Part shown: positions 17,748 through 26,000 of the stretch, in pieces | Numbering within the stretch: position 1 is the first letter of the stretch | Layout of the letters: each line of letters opens with the position of its first letter | Source: JAGVPT01 sp035505655 | Lineage (GTDB): Bacteria > Bacteroidota > Ignavibacteria > UBA10030 > UBA8401 | Direction of reading: 5' to 3' | NCBI GenBank assembly: GCA_035505655.1 | Contig: DATJQP010000099.1 | Coordinates: forward strand, 62,001 to 126,000 | DNA: 64,000 nucleotides | Position numbers and translations under genes: made by a program | The notes under the pieces: generated by a model | Seen by the model: the letters and a program-made list of their open reading frames with translations, nothing else | What the model was told of the DNA's origin: nothing | Database searches by the model: none

Positions 17748-18764
17748 CTATTTGTCGGAGAGAAGCTTCTCGATGATGGCCACCGTCGTCACGCCGTCCG
17801 CCTCGGCGTTGAAGTTCGGGATGATCCTGTGCCGAAGGACGGCAATCGCCATGGCCCGGACATCGTCAACATCCGGATTGAAGCGGCCGTAGAGGATTGC
17901 CCTCGTCTTCGCGCCGAGGATGAGATACTGCGAAGCGCGCGGCCCGGCTCCCCATGTGAGCCACTCCCTGATGAACTTCGGGGATCGCTCGTCTTTCGGG
18001 CGAGTCCGGGCAGCGATCTCCACGGCATATTGCACCACCGAATCGGCCACCGGCACACGACGGATGAGTTCCTGAAAACCGATGATCTCCTCCGCGCCGA
18101 GAATCCGCCGGAGAGAGGGCGCATAGGGGCTTGTCGTCGACTTTACAATGTTCACTTCCTCGTTGAAGGAAGGATAGTCGAGCCAGACGTTGAACATGAA
18201 GCGGTCCAACTGCGCTTCAGGGAGCGGATAGGTCCCCTCCTGCTCGATCGGGTTCTGTGTCGCAAGGACGAAAAATGGCTCCGTGAGCGTGTACGACTGG
18301 CCGGCCGCGGTCACCTTGTGCTCCTGCATCGCCTCGAGAAGCGCCGCCTGCGTCTTGGGGGGCGTTCGGTTGATCTCGTCTGCGAGGATGATGTTGCCAA
18401 AGATCGGTCCCTTGACGAACTTGAACGCCTTCTGACCTGTCGAGACGTTCTCCTCGATGATCTCCGTCCCGCTGATGTCGCTCGGCATAAGGTCGGGCGT
18501 GAACTGGATTCGGCTGAACTTCAGCTCGAGGACGTCGGCGAGGGTCTTGATGAGAAGGGTCTTCGCGAGACCCGGGACGCCGATGAGGAGGCAATGACCG
18601 CGGGCGAGGAGCGAGACCAGCAGCTGCTCGACGGTCGCGTCCTGGCCGATGATGACCTTCGCGATTTCCTTCCTGATCGATTCGTACGACGACGCCAGCC
18701 GGCGTGCGGCGTCGACGTCGTCGGTGTTCGTTACGGGAGAACCTGCAGAGATCGTAGTGGGCAT
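17748..18764 (-). CDS. MoxR-family AAA+ ATPase
   Basis: A 338-residue cytoplasmic AAA+ ATPase of the MoxR group, thought to act as a chaperone that assembles or activates VWA-domain partners. Signatures: GVPGLAKT (Walker A), FTPDLMPSDISG, ILADEINRTPPKTQAALLEAMQE (Walker B and sensor region) and ATQNPIEQEGTYPLPEAQLDRF. Length is normal. It is the first gene of the operon moxR > S8 protease > VWA membrane protein. The usual DUF58 neighbour is absent here. A plausible promoter (TTGATT ... TAATTA) lies about 20-50 bp upstream on the minus strand. Confidence 0.95.
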   Translation of the reverse strand: MPTTISAGSPVTNTDDVDAARRLASSYESIRKEIAKVIIGQDATVEQLLVSLLARGHCLLIGVPGLAKTLLIKTLADVLELKFSRIQFTPDLMPSDISGTEIIEENVSTGQKAFKFVKGPIFGNIILADEINRTPPKTQAALLEAMQEHKVTAAGQSYTLTEPFFVLATQNPIEQEGTYPLPEAQLDRFMFNVWLDYPSFNEEVNIVKSTTSPYAPSLRRILGAEEIIGFQELIRRVPVADSVVQYAVEIAARTRPKDERSPKFIREWLTWGAGPRASQYLILGAKTRAILYGRFNPDVDDVRAMAIAVLRHRIIPNFNAEADGVTTVAIIEKLLSDK

Positions 18765-19285
18765 TTGTGCTAACGGAAATGAACGGCGTGGATGTAATTA
18801 GACGAAACTTGGGTAAATAATCAAGGTGGTGAACGAGGAGAGAATACAGGGGACAGTAGACAGTCAAGAGGAAAAGAGAAATCAGGTGGAAGCTCGTGGC
18901 CGGAGAAGACACCCAGAGTCATTCATATCACTGTGTGATTCCCGGGTCGATTGGCAGGGTGTTTCGGGAAACGCGGATCCTGCGAAAGGGAGCGCCTCGT
19001 GGGTAGCGCTCATCCGGAAAAGTCCCGGCATCGAGGGCGTCTTTGTGAAGGTATGAATTGTCGCCAAGGGTGTGCGAGGATTACGAGACGGGGTGGAACA
19101 CGCATGCGAACCGGGAGCTGCGAAAGACACTCACCCTGCTCGTCATGCCCGCGGCTTGTTAGCAGGCATCCAGAAAACTCCCGCTATCAATAACGCTTCT
19201 GTCAACGATGGGTCCAGCCGAAAGTGGCGAGATCTGAGAAGAACGTCAAGCGGGAGAAATGAGGATGCACGGCAAGAGAGAGACC
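18765..19285. other. 521 bp intergenic region without a gene
   Basis: It lies between the start of moxR and the end of the GT2 synthase gene. Short open frames here have poor starts and no recognisable content. It must hold the moxR promoter near its left end and the transcript end of the exopolysaccharide-like operon at its right. One REP-like hairpin is noted at 19145-19169. Confidence 0.6.
19145..19169. repeat. REP-like palindromic element
   Basis: Arms ATGCCCGC and GCAGGCAT (one mismatch) around a 9 nt loop, embedded in CGTCATGCCC ... CATCCAGAAA. The flanks resemble the dispersed GTCAT-type palindromic repeats found in many bacterial genomes. Only one copy is visible here, so its repetitive nature is inference. 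Confidence 0.4.
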
Positions 19286-20569
19286 TTACGTCGCAGGGGG
19301 TGTCGCGCCCGGTTCTACATCGAAACGGACTGTCTTCTCCCACTTATGCTCCCCCTTGCTCATAAAGTCGGTGTATGCTGCCTTCACGACAATGTAGATC
19401 CAAAGCTGGCAGTACGAAAAATACATCAGGACAAGAAGCCCGATCCGGCCGAGACTGTCCTCGTCGTCGTACGAAATCGCGAGCATGATCTCGAAGAGGA
19501 AAAGAAAGAAGGCCATGATCCAGACCGTTGTGTACGGACCGGGAAGCGAAATACTCACGAGGCTCAGGCCGCTGAGGATGAAGAGAATGTCGGAGATGAT
19601 GATGGCGGCAAAAAAGATATAATACAGCGCAAGAGTATAGAGAAGGTCGAACGCAAGGCGTTTGTTCTTGAACTGGGGGATGTGCCTGAGGAATTTCGTC
19701 ACGACATAGTTGTTTCCCCTCACCCACCGCATCCGCTGCTTGATCCACACCTTCCACTCCTGCGGCTCCTGCTCGTACGTAATGGCGTAGGGGATGTACT
19801 TGATTTTGTACCCCGCCTCGTAGATCCGGATGCTCAGCTCCGAATCTTCGGTGAGCGCCTCCTCGTCCCACCCGCCAAGCTCCTGGATGAGCGACCTCCA
19901 CATGACGAAATTGGTCCCGGGCAGGGTCGCGATGTTCTGCATCTGCCAGCGTCCGGCCTGGAGCATCGACTGGAAACTGAGGGTCTCCACATTGATGAAC
20001 CGGGTGAGAAGATTGTGGCTTTTGTTCACGGTCCTGAATTTTCCGATCACTCCGCCGAGCTCCTTGTGGAGGATGAGCTGAGCGACGAGATACCGGAGAG
20101 AATGGACGTCCGGAGTGTTGTCCGCGTCGTAGATCGCTACGATATCCGCAGTGGCGTGCTTGACACCGAGGTTGAGGGCACGCGATTTTCCCTTCCCCCC
20201 TTCGCCGGGACGGATGTTGAAGAGCTCGACCCTCTTGTCCTTCTTCCGGTACCCTTCGACGACCTTTTTCGTCGAGTCGGTCGACCCGTCGTTGATGACG
20301 ATGATGCGAAGCTTCTCCTTTGGATACTCGAGCTTCAGCATCGACGCGACGGTCGCTCCGATCACCTTTTCTTCATTGTGAGCCGGGATGAGGATCGCGC
20401 ACGTCGGGTACTCGAGCGCCGTTTCGTCGACCTCCTTCTTCTCCCTCATCGACTTCACATAGTTGATGAATCCGAAGACCGTCAGGACGAACTGGTACGC
20501 GATCATGAACCAGATGAGGATGACGGCGATGACGAAGAGGAAGCTCAGATCGACTTCGAGTACGGTCAT
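19286..20569 (-). CDS. Family 2 glycosyltransferase, PgaC/IcaA-like polysaccharide synthase
   Basis: A 427-residue membrane glycosyltransferase. An N-terminal helix (about 8-35) precedes a GT2 catalytic domain with AILIPAHNEE, INDGS (92-96), DAD (148-150), the TED acceptor motif (240-242) and QRMRW (278-282), the full set for a processive synthase. C-terminal helices lie at about 305-335, 345-365 and 375-400. The pattern resembles poly-N-acetylglucosamine synthases PgaC/IcaA. It is the third gene of a tight operon after a UDP-GlcNAc 2-epimerase and a giant deacetylase/hydrolase-like protein, 3 bp from the latter. It therefore probably polymerises an amino-sugar glycan; the sugar itself is inference. 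Confidence 0.9.
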   Translation of the reverse strand: MTVLEVDLSFLFVIAVILIWFMIAYQFVLTVFGFINYVKSMREKKEVDETALEYPTCAILIPAHNEEKVIGATVASMLKLEYPKEKLRIIVINDGSTDSTKKVVEGYRKKDKRVELFNIRPGEGGKGKSRALNLGVKHATADIVAIYDADNTPDVHSLRYLVAQLILHKELGGVIGKFRTVNKSHNLLTRFINVETLSFQSMLQAGRWQMQNIATLPGTNFVMWRSLIQELGGWDEEALTEDSELSIRIYEAGYKIKYIPYAITYEQEPQEWKVWIKQRMRWVRGNNYVVTKFLRHIPQFKNKRLAFDLLYTLALYYIFFAAIIISDILFILSGLSLVSISLPGPYTTVWIMAFFLFLFEIMLAISYDDEDSLGRIGLLVLMYFSYCQLWIYIVVKAAYTDFMSKGEHKWEKTVRFDVEPGATPPAT

Positions 20570-20572
20570 GGG

Positions 20573-23500
20573 CTAGACGGCCTTCCGGGTATGTTCACCC
20601 CGTTTGACGACTTTGAGGACGAGATACATCAGGAACAACGACGTGACGCCGATGAACCCAAAAATGGCAATCGCGGTCGTCGACCAGAGAGATGTGACGT
20701 TGACGCCGAACGAGAACTGATCCCCGGCGACGAGCTCCACGAGATGCCGCCCCGGCGGAAGGAAAATGCTGAAACAGTCGTTTCCCTTCATCACGGTGAA
20801 GGAGTACGTCTCATGATCGACTTTCACGGCCGAAGGGGCCACGTTGAATGAGGCGATCGTCCTCTGGTCCGATTCGTACTCGAAGGTGATGTCCCGGAGC
20901 CCGTGGGCGCTCGAAAGGAGGTTGCCGGTGATCGACATGATTTTCGCCTGGAGCTCGTTCGTCGAGAAGGTGTTCACCGGATTCCGGTTGAGCGTCAGCT
21001 CGTGGCTCCCCGCGGGGATGACGTAGCAGTTGTCGCGGAACGGCGAGAGGGGACTTCCGTCGATGTTCACCTGCGACACCGCCTTCGGCATCTTGCAGAC
21101 GAACGAGTAGGGGGACGATACGTCGTACCCGTTTCCGTTGAACCGGTACTCCACCTTTGCGGCGAGCGCGTTGGCGAAGAAGCTGATGTCCTGCGGGTTC
21201 ACGCTCGATTCCGAATAGATCGTGAGCTTCGGGGCGGCAAGGGCTGCCTGCCTTAGCAGGTAGAAACTCTCCGTGCCGGTCTGGATGAGGGTCGGGAAGG
21301 GGATGATCGCTTCCTTCTTCCTGAAGGTTAGGATGTTGAGGTCGAGGGCAAGGGAGCTGTCTCCCCCGAGGAGCGGGGCGTACCGCTTTCCGATCTCGCG
21401 GTATCGCACCGGGTCGGTCGACCAGAGGTTCTCGGGATCCTCCACCTGGAGGGTGAAATTGAATTTCTTCCTCAACTCGATCACCTGGCTCATGTCGACA
21501 CCGAGGAACTCGCGCAGCTCGGGAGACCCATAGCTGTCCATCGCCGTGACGATGATCTTGAACCCCGGCTTCTCGGCCGCGAGGCGCGAGAATGCCGTCA
21601 GGAGCGTGTCGTAGGCGATCGTGAGCTGGTTCACCCGGTATTCAATCACCGCGCTTTTCGCCGCCGGGTTCGTCTTCCAGTAGTACGGCGACTGCGGGTT
21701 GAAGATCGATGCGAGGTCGATCCCGTATTTCCGCTTGACCTCGCGCTGCGCTGAGGGGTGCATCGGGGTGAAGAGGAGCGGAGTCTCGAACCCCCTCCCC
21801 GACTCAAAATAGAGCTCGGCGAGATTGACCCCGTCCCAGTCGTACCCCTGGAGGATCTTCATGTACTCCCCCCGCATCGCGGAGAGACAACTGTCATCCT
21901 CGAGGGCGACGGCGTAGCGCCACAGCGGAGGGATATCTTCCCCCTTGTAATTCTTCTCGCGCCACTGCGGGTTCTCGTCCCAGAACTTCTTGCTCACCTG
22001 GGGAGGTTCGAGCCAGAGATAGACGAGGATCCCGTTGGCATGGGCGAGCGTGATGAGCCGCTTGTAATCCCACGTATATTTCGGGAACTGATTCCATCCG
22101 GCGACGTCGACCGCGCGGATCCCCTCCCTCACCCACTGCTTCACGAGCGACTCGATACTGTACGTCTTCCTGTAACCGGGGTCGAAGTACATCTCGAGGT
22201 TCTCGCGCCGGACGATCGGCCTGAGCCCGAAGTACTTCCTCACGTATTCGAGAAGGTACGGATACTCGCTGTACCCGTGCTGGGAGTACGAATCGAAGCG
22301 GGAATTGAAATAGATGACCTTTCCCTTGCCGAGACGTTTGCCGATGACCATCGGCGTCTCGGTGACGTCGTCGACGCAGAAGACTTCGTCGACCCCCTCC
22401 GTCTCGAACTTCGTCACGAGCTCCGGATACCGCCAGGCGATCCGCTCCTCCGGGAAGTACCGGTCGCGGATCCTGCTGACACGAACCTGCGTCTTCGTGA
22501 AGCCGATGCCGAGCTCTTCGGCGAGGTCGTTTCGGGTGTCGGTGATGATGTTGCCGCCCCCTTCGACGAAGGCGTTGATGACGTCGTAATCGGTCTGCCT
22601 GAGGGAATCGACGAACGCGTAGGGGACGATGAGGAGGTTGTATGGCGAAAGGTTGAGCGATTGCCCGATGAAAAAGGTGTCGACGCGGACATTGACCGAC
22701 CGGAAGACCGAGGCGAGCGACGCCTGGTCGTTGAATGCCGCCCCCTTGACGTGGTGATTCCAGAGGATCACCGGGCGGAGGTCGCTCCACGCCTCGTCAT
22801 GGGCGAAGACGTTGTCGTAAAGCTTCTCGACGCTGTAGGCGGTCCGCTCCATAAACGAGAGAGGACGCTCGCGGAATTCGGTCGGCTCGGCCTTGTAAAG
22901 CTCCCCCGGCTCAAGCTCGACATACTTCGAGTAGCTTCCCTTGATCCTCCGGTCGGAGATCGACTTCCGCTCGATCTCCCCGGAGTGGTCAAAGTACGAC
23001 TCGGTGAGATACTGATCTTCGAGACGGATCGTGTAATTCTGACTCCCGGTGAGAATCACCCTGTCCTTCATCTTCACCCAGTTCTTTTGCTCGCGGAGGT
23101 CGATGTAGGTGTAGCCGAGCCCCTGGATGCCGTCGACGAGCTGCTTCAAGAGGTCGAGGTCGAGAAAGGGATGGAAGAAGACGGAGGCGAACCCGTCGCG
23201 GACGTAAAGGTTCGTCTTCGCGTTCCTGATGATTGTCTGGATGTATGCCTCGCTCTCGGCCTTGTTTGGATTGAGGGGGACGTAGCCGAGGTTCTCCGGG
23301 TAAATCTTCTGGCCGAAAAGGTCTTTGTTGATGATGTACGGAAAGTACTGGCTGTAGTCGGCATCCTCGATCGAAAGGCGCTGCTCCATCGCCGTGCTGA
23401 AATACTTCGCGATGGTGTTGTAGAGCGTAAAGGAGGCTGTGTAATGCGGCGTCTCCCAGACGAGGGGCGAGAGGCCGTTCTTCATGAATTCGGAGAGCCC

Positions 23501-24526
23501 CATCTCGATCCGCTTCGCGTCCCCTTCCGCGGTCTCGTCCCTGATCGGCTTGTCGGTGCTCTCGTCCCAGAACTCGTAATCGACCGCCGTGGTCCCTTTG
23601 TACTGGTGGGTAATGCCGTGCATGACGATGGTGCCGCCGTTCTTCACCATGTACTTGATTGCGTCGACAAAATCCGGCTTGTCGGAAAGACTCACGCGGA
23701 TTCCCTCGGACGGGTCGACGTAGAAAGGAATGACGCCGACAAGGAACGGTATCCCCCGGCTCGAGAGGATGTCGGCGATGTCCCTCAACTGGTCGGGGTT
23801 CTGGAGCGGGTCGACATCCTCGATGCGGATGAGCGCAGAATGAGACTCTTCATGCTGTTCGTGGAGGATGTCGTGAAGCATATCCGCGAAGAGGAGATAC
23901 CGGTCGTTCTCCGTCGCCGACGCGAACGGAGAGTCGGCGATGTACATCAGGTTCTTCGTCTGGATGATGTAGGGAATCTCTTTGCGCTTCCTCGAGGAAT
24001 AGGCGACGGCGAGGACCTCGACACTTCTCCGGTTGGAGATCTCGATGATGTTGGCGTTCGGCTCCCCCTTCGTGAAGACCCGGTTGTTGGATTTGACGTA
24101 GTTGAAGTCGTCGAGAGAATCGAGCGTCGGGACGCTGAAGCCGAACTTCCTCCGGAACGCCCTCTGCTTCGAGAACTCGATCATCCCGGTGTTCATCCAG
24201 ATCACCGGCTTTGCGGTCGAGAAGACATCGTCCGTGAATTTTTGTGGAACAGGATCGCGCGGGTAGAAGCCGATGTAGAAGGTGTAGTCGTAGGCGTTGA
24301 GCTCCCCCGGGATGTACCGGTTGACTCCCTTGACGGTCACCGCAGTGTTGAAATGTCCCATGAGATCGGCGAGCTGCCGCCCGTCTCCCATGGCGTAATT
24401 CTTCAGGTCGGAGCTTCCTTCGACGAGGATGAGGATCTTTTTGAGGGGATACTCCTGGCCGGATGCGAATGGAGTGAGCGACAGGAGGATGCCGAAGAGC
24501 GCGAGCGACCGGAGGAAGTTTTTCAT
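20573..24526 (-). CDS. Giant periplasmic DUF2334 deacetylase-like / TIM-barrel hydrolase-like membrane protein
   Basis: A 1317-residue protein with signal peptide (about 1-23) and a single C-terminal membrane helix (about 1281-1306) followed by basic residues, so the bulk faces the periplasm. Residues about 225-480 look like a DUF2334 polysaccharide-deacetylase fold, with the acidic EDVD (236-239) and metal-binding HGxxHQ (303-308). About 600-770 resembles a glutamine-amidotransferase-like trimerisation domain (LLIVPYAFV, EGGGNIITD, GKGKVIYF). About 770-1090 reads as a TIM-barrel glycosidase-like region with WDGVNLAELYFE around 897-908. The combination recalls PgaB and PelA, which deacetylate and cut their own exopolysaccharide. 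The ATG overlaps the epimerase stop by 4 bp. Domain limits are estimates. Confidence 0.8.
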   Translation of the reverse strand: MKNFLRSLALFGILLSLTPFASGQEYPLKKILILVEGSSDLKNYAMGDGRQLADLMGHFNTAVTVKGVNRYIPGELNAYDYTFYIGFYPRDPVPQKFTDDVFSTAKPVIWMNTGMIEFSKQRAFRRKFGFSVPTLDSLDDFNYVKSNNRVFTKGEPNANIIEISNRRSVEVLAVAYSSRKRKEIPYIIQTKNLMYIADSPFASATENDRYLLFADMLHDILHEQHEESHSALIRIEDVDPLQNPDQLRDIADILSSRGIPFLVGVIPFYVDPSEGIRVSLSDKPDFVDAIKYMVKNGGTIVMHGITHQYKGTTAVDYEFWDESTDKPIRDETAEGDAKRIEMGLSEFMKNGLSPLVWETPHYTASFTLYNTIAKYFSTAMEQRLSIEDADYSQYFPYIINKDLFGQKIYPENLGYVPLNPNKAESEAYIQTIIRNAKTNLYVRDGFASVFFHPFLDLDLLKQLVDGIQGLGYTYIDLREQKNWVKMKDRVILTGSQNYTIRLEDQYLTESYFDHSGEIERKSISDRRIKGSYSKYVELEPGELYKAEPTEFRERPLSFMERTAYSVEKLYDNVFAHDEAWSDLRPVILWNHHVKGAAFNDQASLASVFRSVNVRVDTFFIGQSLNLSPYNLLIVPYAFVDSLRQTDYDVINAFVEGGGNIITDTRNDLAEELGIGFTKTQVRVSRIRDRYFPEERIAWRYPELVTKFETEGVDEVFCVDDVTETPMVIGKRLGKGKVIYFNSRFDSYSQHGYSEYPYLLEYVRKYFGLRPIVRRENLEMYFDPGYRKTYSIESLVKQWVREGIRAVDVAGWNQFPKYTWDYKRLITLAHANGILVYLWLEPPQVSKKFWDENPQWREKNYKGEDIPPLWRYAVALEDDSCLSAMRGEYMKILQGYDWDGVNLAELYFESGRGFETPLLFTPMHPSAQREVKRKYGIDLASIFNPQSPYYWKTNPAAKSAVIEYRVNQLTIAYDTLLTAFSRLAAEKPGFKIIVTAMDSYGSPELREFLGVDMSQVIELRKKFNFTLQVEDPENLWSTDPVRYREIGKRYAPLLGGDSSLALDLNILTFRKKEAIIPFPTLIQTGTESFYLLRQAALAAPKLTIYSESSVNPQDISFFANALAAKVEYRFNGNGYDVSSPYSFVCKMPKAVSQVNIDGSPLSPFRDNCYVIPAGSHELTLNRNPVNTFSTNELQAKIMSITGNLLSSAHGLRDITFEYESDQRTIASFNVAPSAVKVDHETYSFTVMKGNDCFSIFLPPGRHLVELVAGDQFSFGVNVTSLWSTTAIAIFGFIGVTSLFLMYLVLKVVKRGEHTRKAV

Positions 24527-25689
24527 CTGCCGTGGGACCTGCCTGGCCTGAATTCGCGCACCTTCGTTCGTGTGAGCCCGAACTCATTGGTGATGATCCT
24601 CACGGTTCTTTCGGCCGCGCGCCCGTCGCCGTACGGATTCGTTGCGGATGCCATCGCGCGGTACGCGGCCGGGCTGTCGATGAGCTTCTTCGCCGCGCCG
24701 ACGATCGTTCTTTTGTTCAAGCCGACGAGCTTCACCGTACCGTACTCGACCGCTTCGGGGCGTTCGGTAACCTTTCTGAGGACGAGGATCGGCTTGCCGA
24801 GCGCCGGCCCCTCTTCCTGAACGCCTCCCGAGTCGGTGATGATGAGGTACGACCGCGCCATGAGGTTGACGAAGTCGAGATAGTCGAGCGGTTCGAGGAG
24901 ATACACGTTGTCGAGCGACCCGAGTGTTCCGTACACCACCTCGCGGACCAGCGGGTTGAGATGGACCGGGAAGATAAAATTCATGTCGGGATACCGTTCC
25001 GCAAGCTCCCTCACCGCCTCGCACGCGCTTCGCATCGGCTCGCCGAGGTTCTCACGCCGGTGCATCGTGAGGAGAACGATGCGCTTCTTCTGCGCCGTGA
25101 GCGTGTTGAGCGCGTGGATCCCGAAGGTGTAGTTCTTCCGGACCGAGATGTTCAACGCGTCGATGACGGAGTTGCCCGTGACGAAGATCCGTTCCTTGCC
25201 GACATGCTCGTGGAGGAGCGCTTTCTTCGCCGTCTCGGTGGGAGCGAAATGCAGGTCGGCGATGCAGCTTGTGAGGCGCCGGTTGATCTCTTCGGGGAAA
25301 GGATTCGCCTTGTCGTGCGTCCTCAGGCCGGCCTCGACATGCCCGACCGGAATGGAGCGATAAAACGCCGCGAGACTCCCGACAAACGTCGTCGTCGTGT
25401 CCCCCTGCACGAGGACAAGGTCCGGCATCTCTTTTTCGAGCACGGCATCGAGCGCGGCAACGGTGTTCTGCGTCAACAGGGCGAGCGACTGTTTCGGCAC
25501 CATGATGTTGAGGTCGTAGTCCGGGTCGATCTTGAAGACGGAGAGGACCTGATCGAGCATCTGGCGGTGCTGGGCCGTCGCGATGGTGATTGTCCGGATG
25601 GAGCTTCGCTGACGCTTCAGCTCCAGAATAATCGGGGCCAGCTTGATGGTGTCGGGGCGTGTGCCGAAGATAACGGCGACCTTTTTCAG
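24523..25689 (-). CDS. wecB: UDP-N-acetylglucosamine 2-epimerase (non-hydrolysing), probable CTG start
   Basis: A 388-residue enzyme interconverting UDP-GlcNAc and UDP-ManNAc. The first in-frame ATG (25560) would delete the conserved N-terminus. Upstream codons encode KKVAVIFGTRP and later TAQHRQMLDQV, which are essential family motifs. Between this and the in-frame TGA (about 25723) there is no ATG, GTG or TTG. A CTG at 25687-25689 sits 6 nt after AAGGAG, so it is the best start. Other motifs: VQGDTTTTF, GHVEAGLRT, PFPEEINR, LLTMHRRENLGEP, SGGVQEEGP. It is first in the exopolysaccharide-like operon and overlaps the next gene by 4 bp. Confidence 0.92.
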   Translation of the reverse strand: MKKVAVIFGTRPDTIKLAPIILELKRQRSSIRTITIATAQHRQMLDQVLSVFKIDPDYDLNIMVPKQSLALLTQNTVAALDAVLEKEMPDLVLVQGDTTTTFVGSLAAFYRSIPVGHVEAGLRTHDKANPFPEEINRRLTSCIADLHFAPTETAKKALLHEHVGKERIFVTGNSVIDALNISVRKNYTFGIHALNTLTAQKKRIVLLTMHRRENLGEPMRSACEAVRELAERYPDMNFIFPVHLNPLVREVVYGTLGSLDNVYLLEPLDYLDFVNLMARSYLIITDSGGVQEEGPALGKPILVLRKVTERPEAVEYGTVKLVGLNKRTIVGAAKKLIDSPAAYRAMASATNPYGDGRAAERTVRIITNEFGLTRTKVREFRPGRSHGR

Positions 25690-25713
25690 ACGATGCTCCT
25701 TAAATCGATTGCC

Positions 25714-25731
25714 GGGAATTCAATAATTCCC
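25714..25731. promoter_or_regulatory. 18 bp palindrome in the wecB leader (possible operator)
   Basis: Perfect inverted repeat GGGAATT-CAAT-AATTCCC, 25 bp upstream of the wecB start and just downstream of a possible minus-strand -10 (TATTTT). Position and symmetry suit a repressor site; the binding protein is unknown. Confidence 0.4.
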
Positions 25732-26000
25732 ACCAAAATATGAATAATTCGGCTCTCTTGCAGTTAAAATTTATTAAGAATCAGCCGAAAACGGCGCCTC
25801 CTCGACGGAACGCTGCCATCATCGCGCTTCATCCGCACGGGGCCCTGAAACCGTTTCGTGAGGGTCCGTATCTGCCTGCCGACCCCGGTTGAAATTGAAG
25901 TCCCGACTCTGTATCTTTGAGTGTCCCTTTTCCCGCTGTCACCCAATACCCAGTGTAGAGCACCTGCACGAAAGCCTCTCCCCAGAAAAATAACACCGCC
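25732..26000. other. Divergent intergenic region upstream of wecB and the TPR/receiver gene
   Basis: With the palindrome and wecB leader this makes about 311 bp without a clear gene. The left third is AT-rich and probably contains the wecB promoter. A 50-codon frame at 25740-25892 (+) starts MNNSALLQLK but has no Shine-Dalgarno or recognisable domain, so I do not call it a gene. Confidence 0.5.

Noticed and set aside
19259..20851. Plus-strand open frame of about 530 codons
   Set aside because: Antisense to the GT2 synthase, whose catalytic motifs are intact on the minus strand.
21758..24820. Plus-strand open frame of about 1020 codons
   Set aside because: It is antisense to the giant deacetylase-like gene, with an Arg/Asp/Val-biased composition typical of the complement of GC-rich coding sequence.
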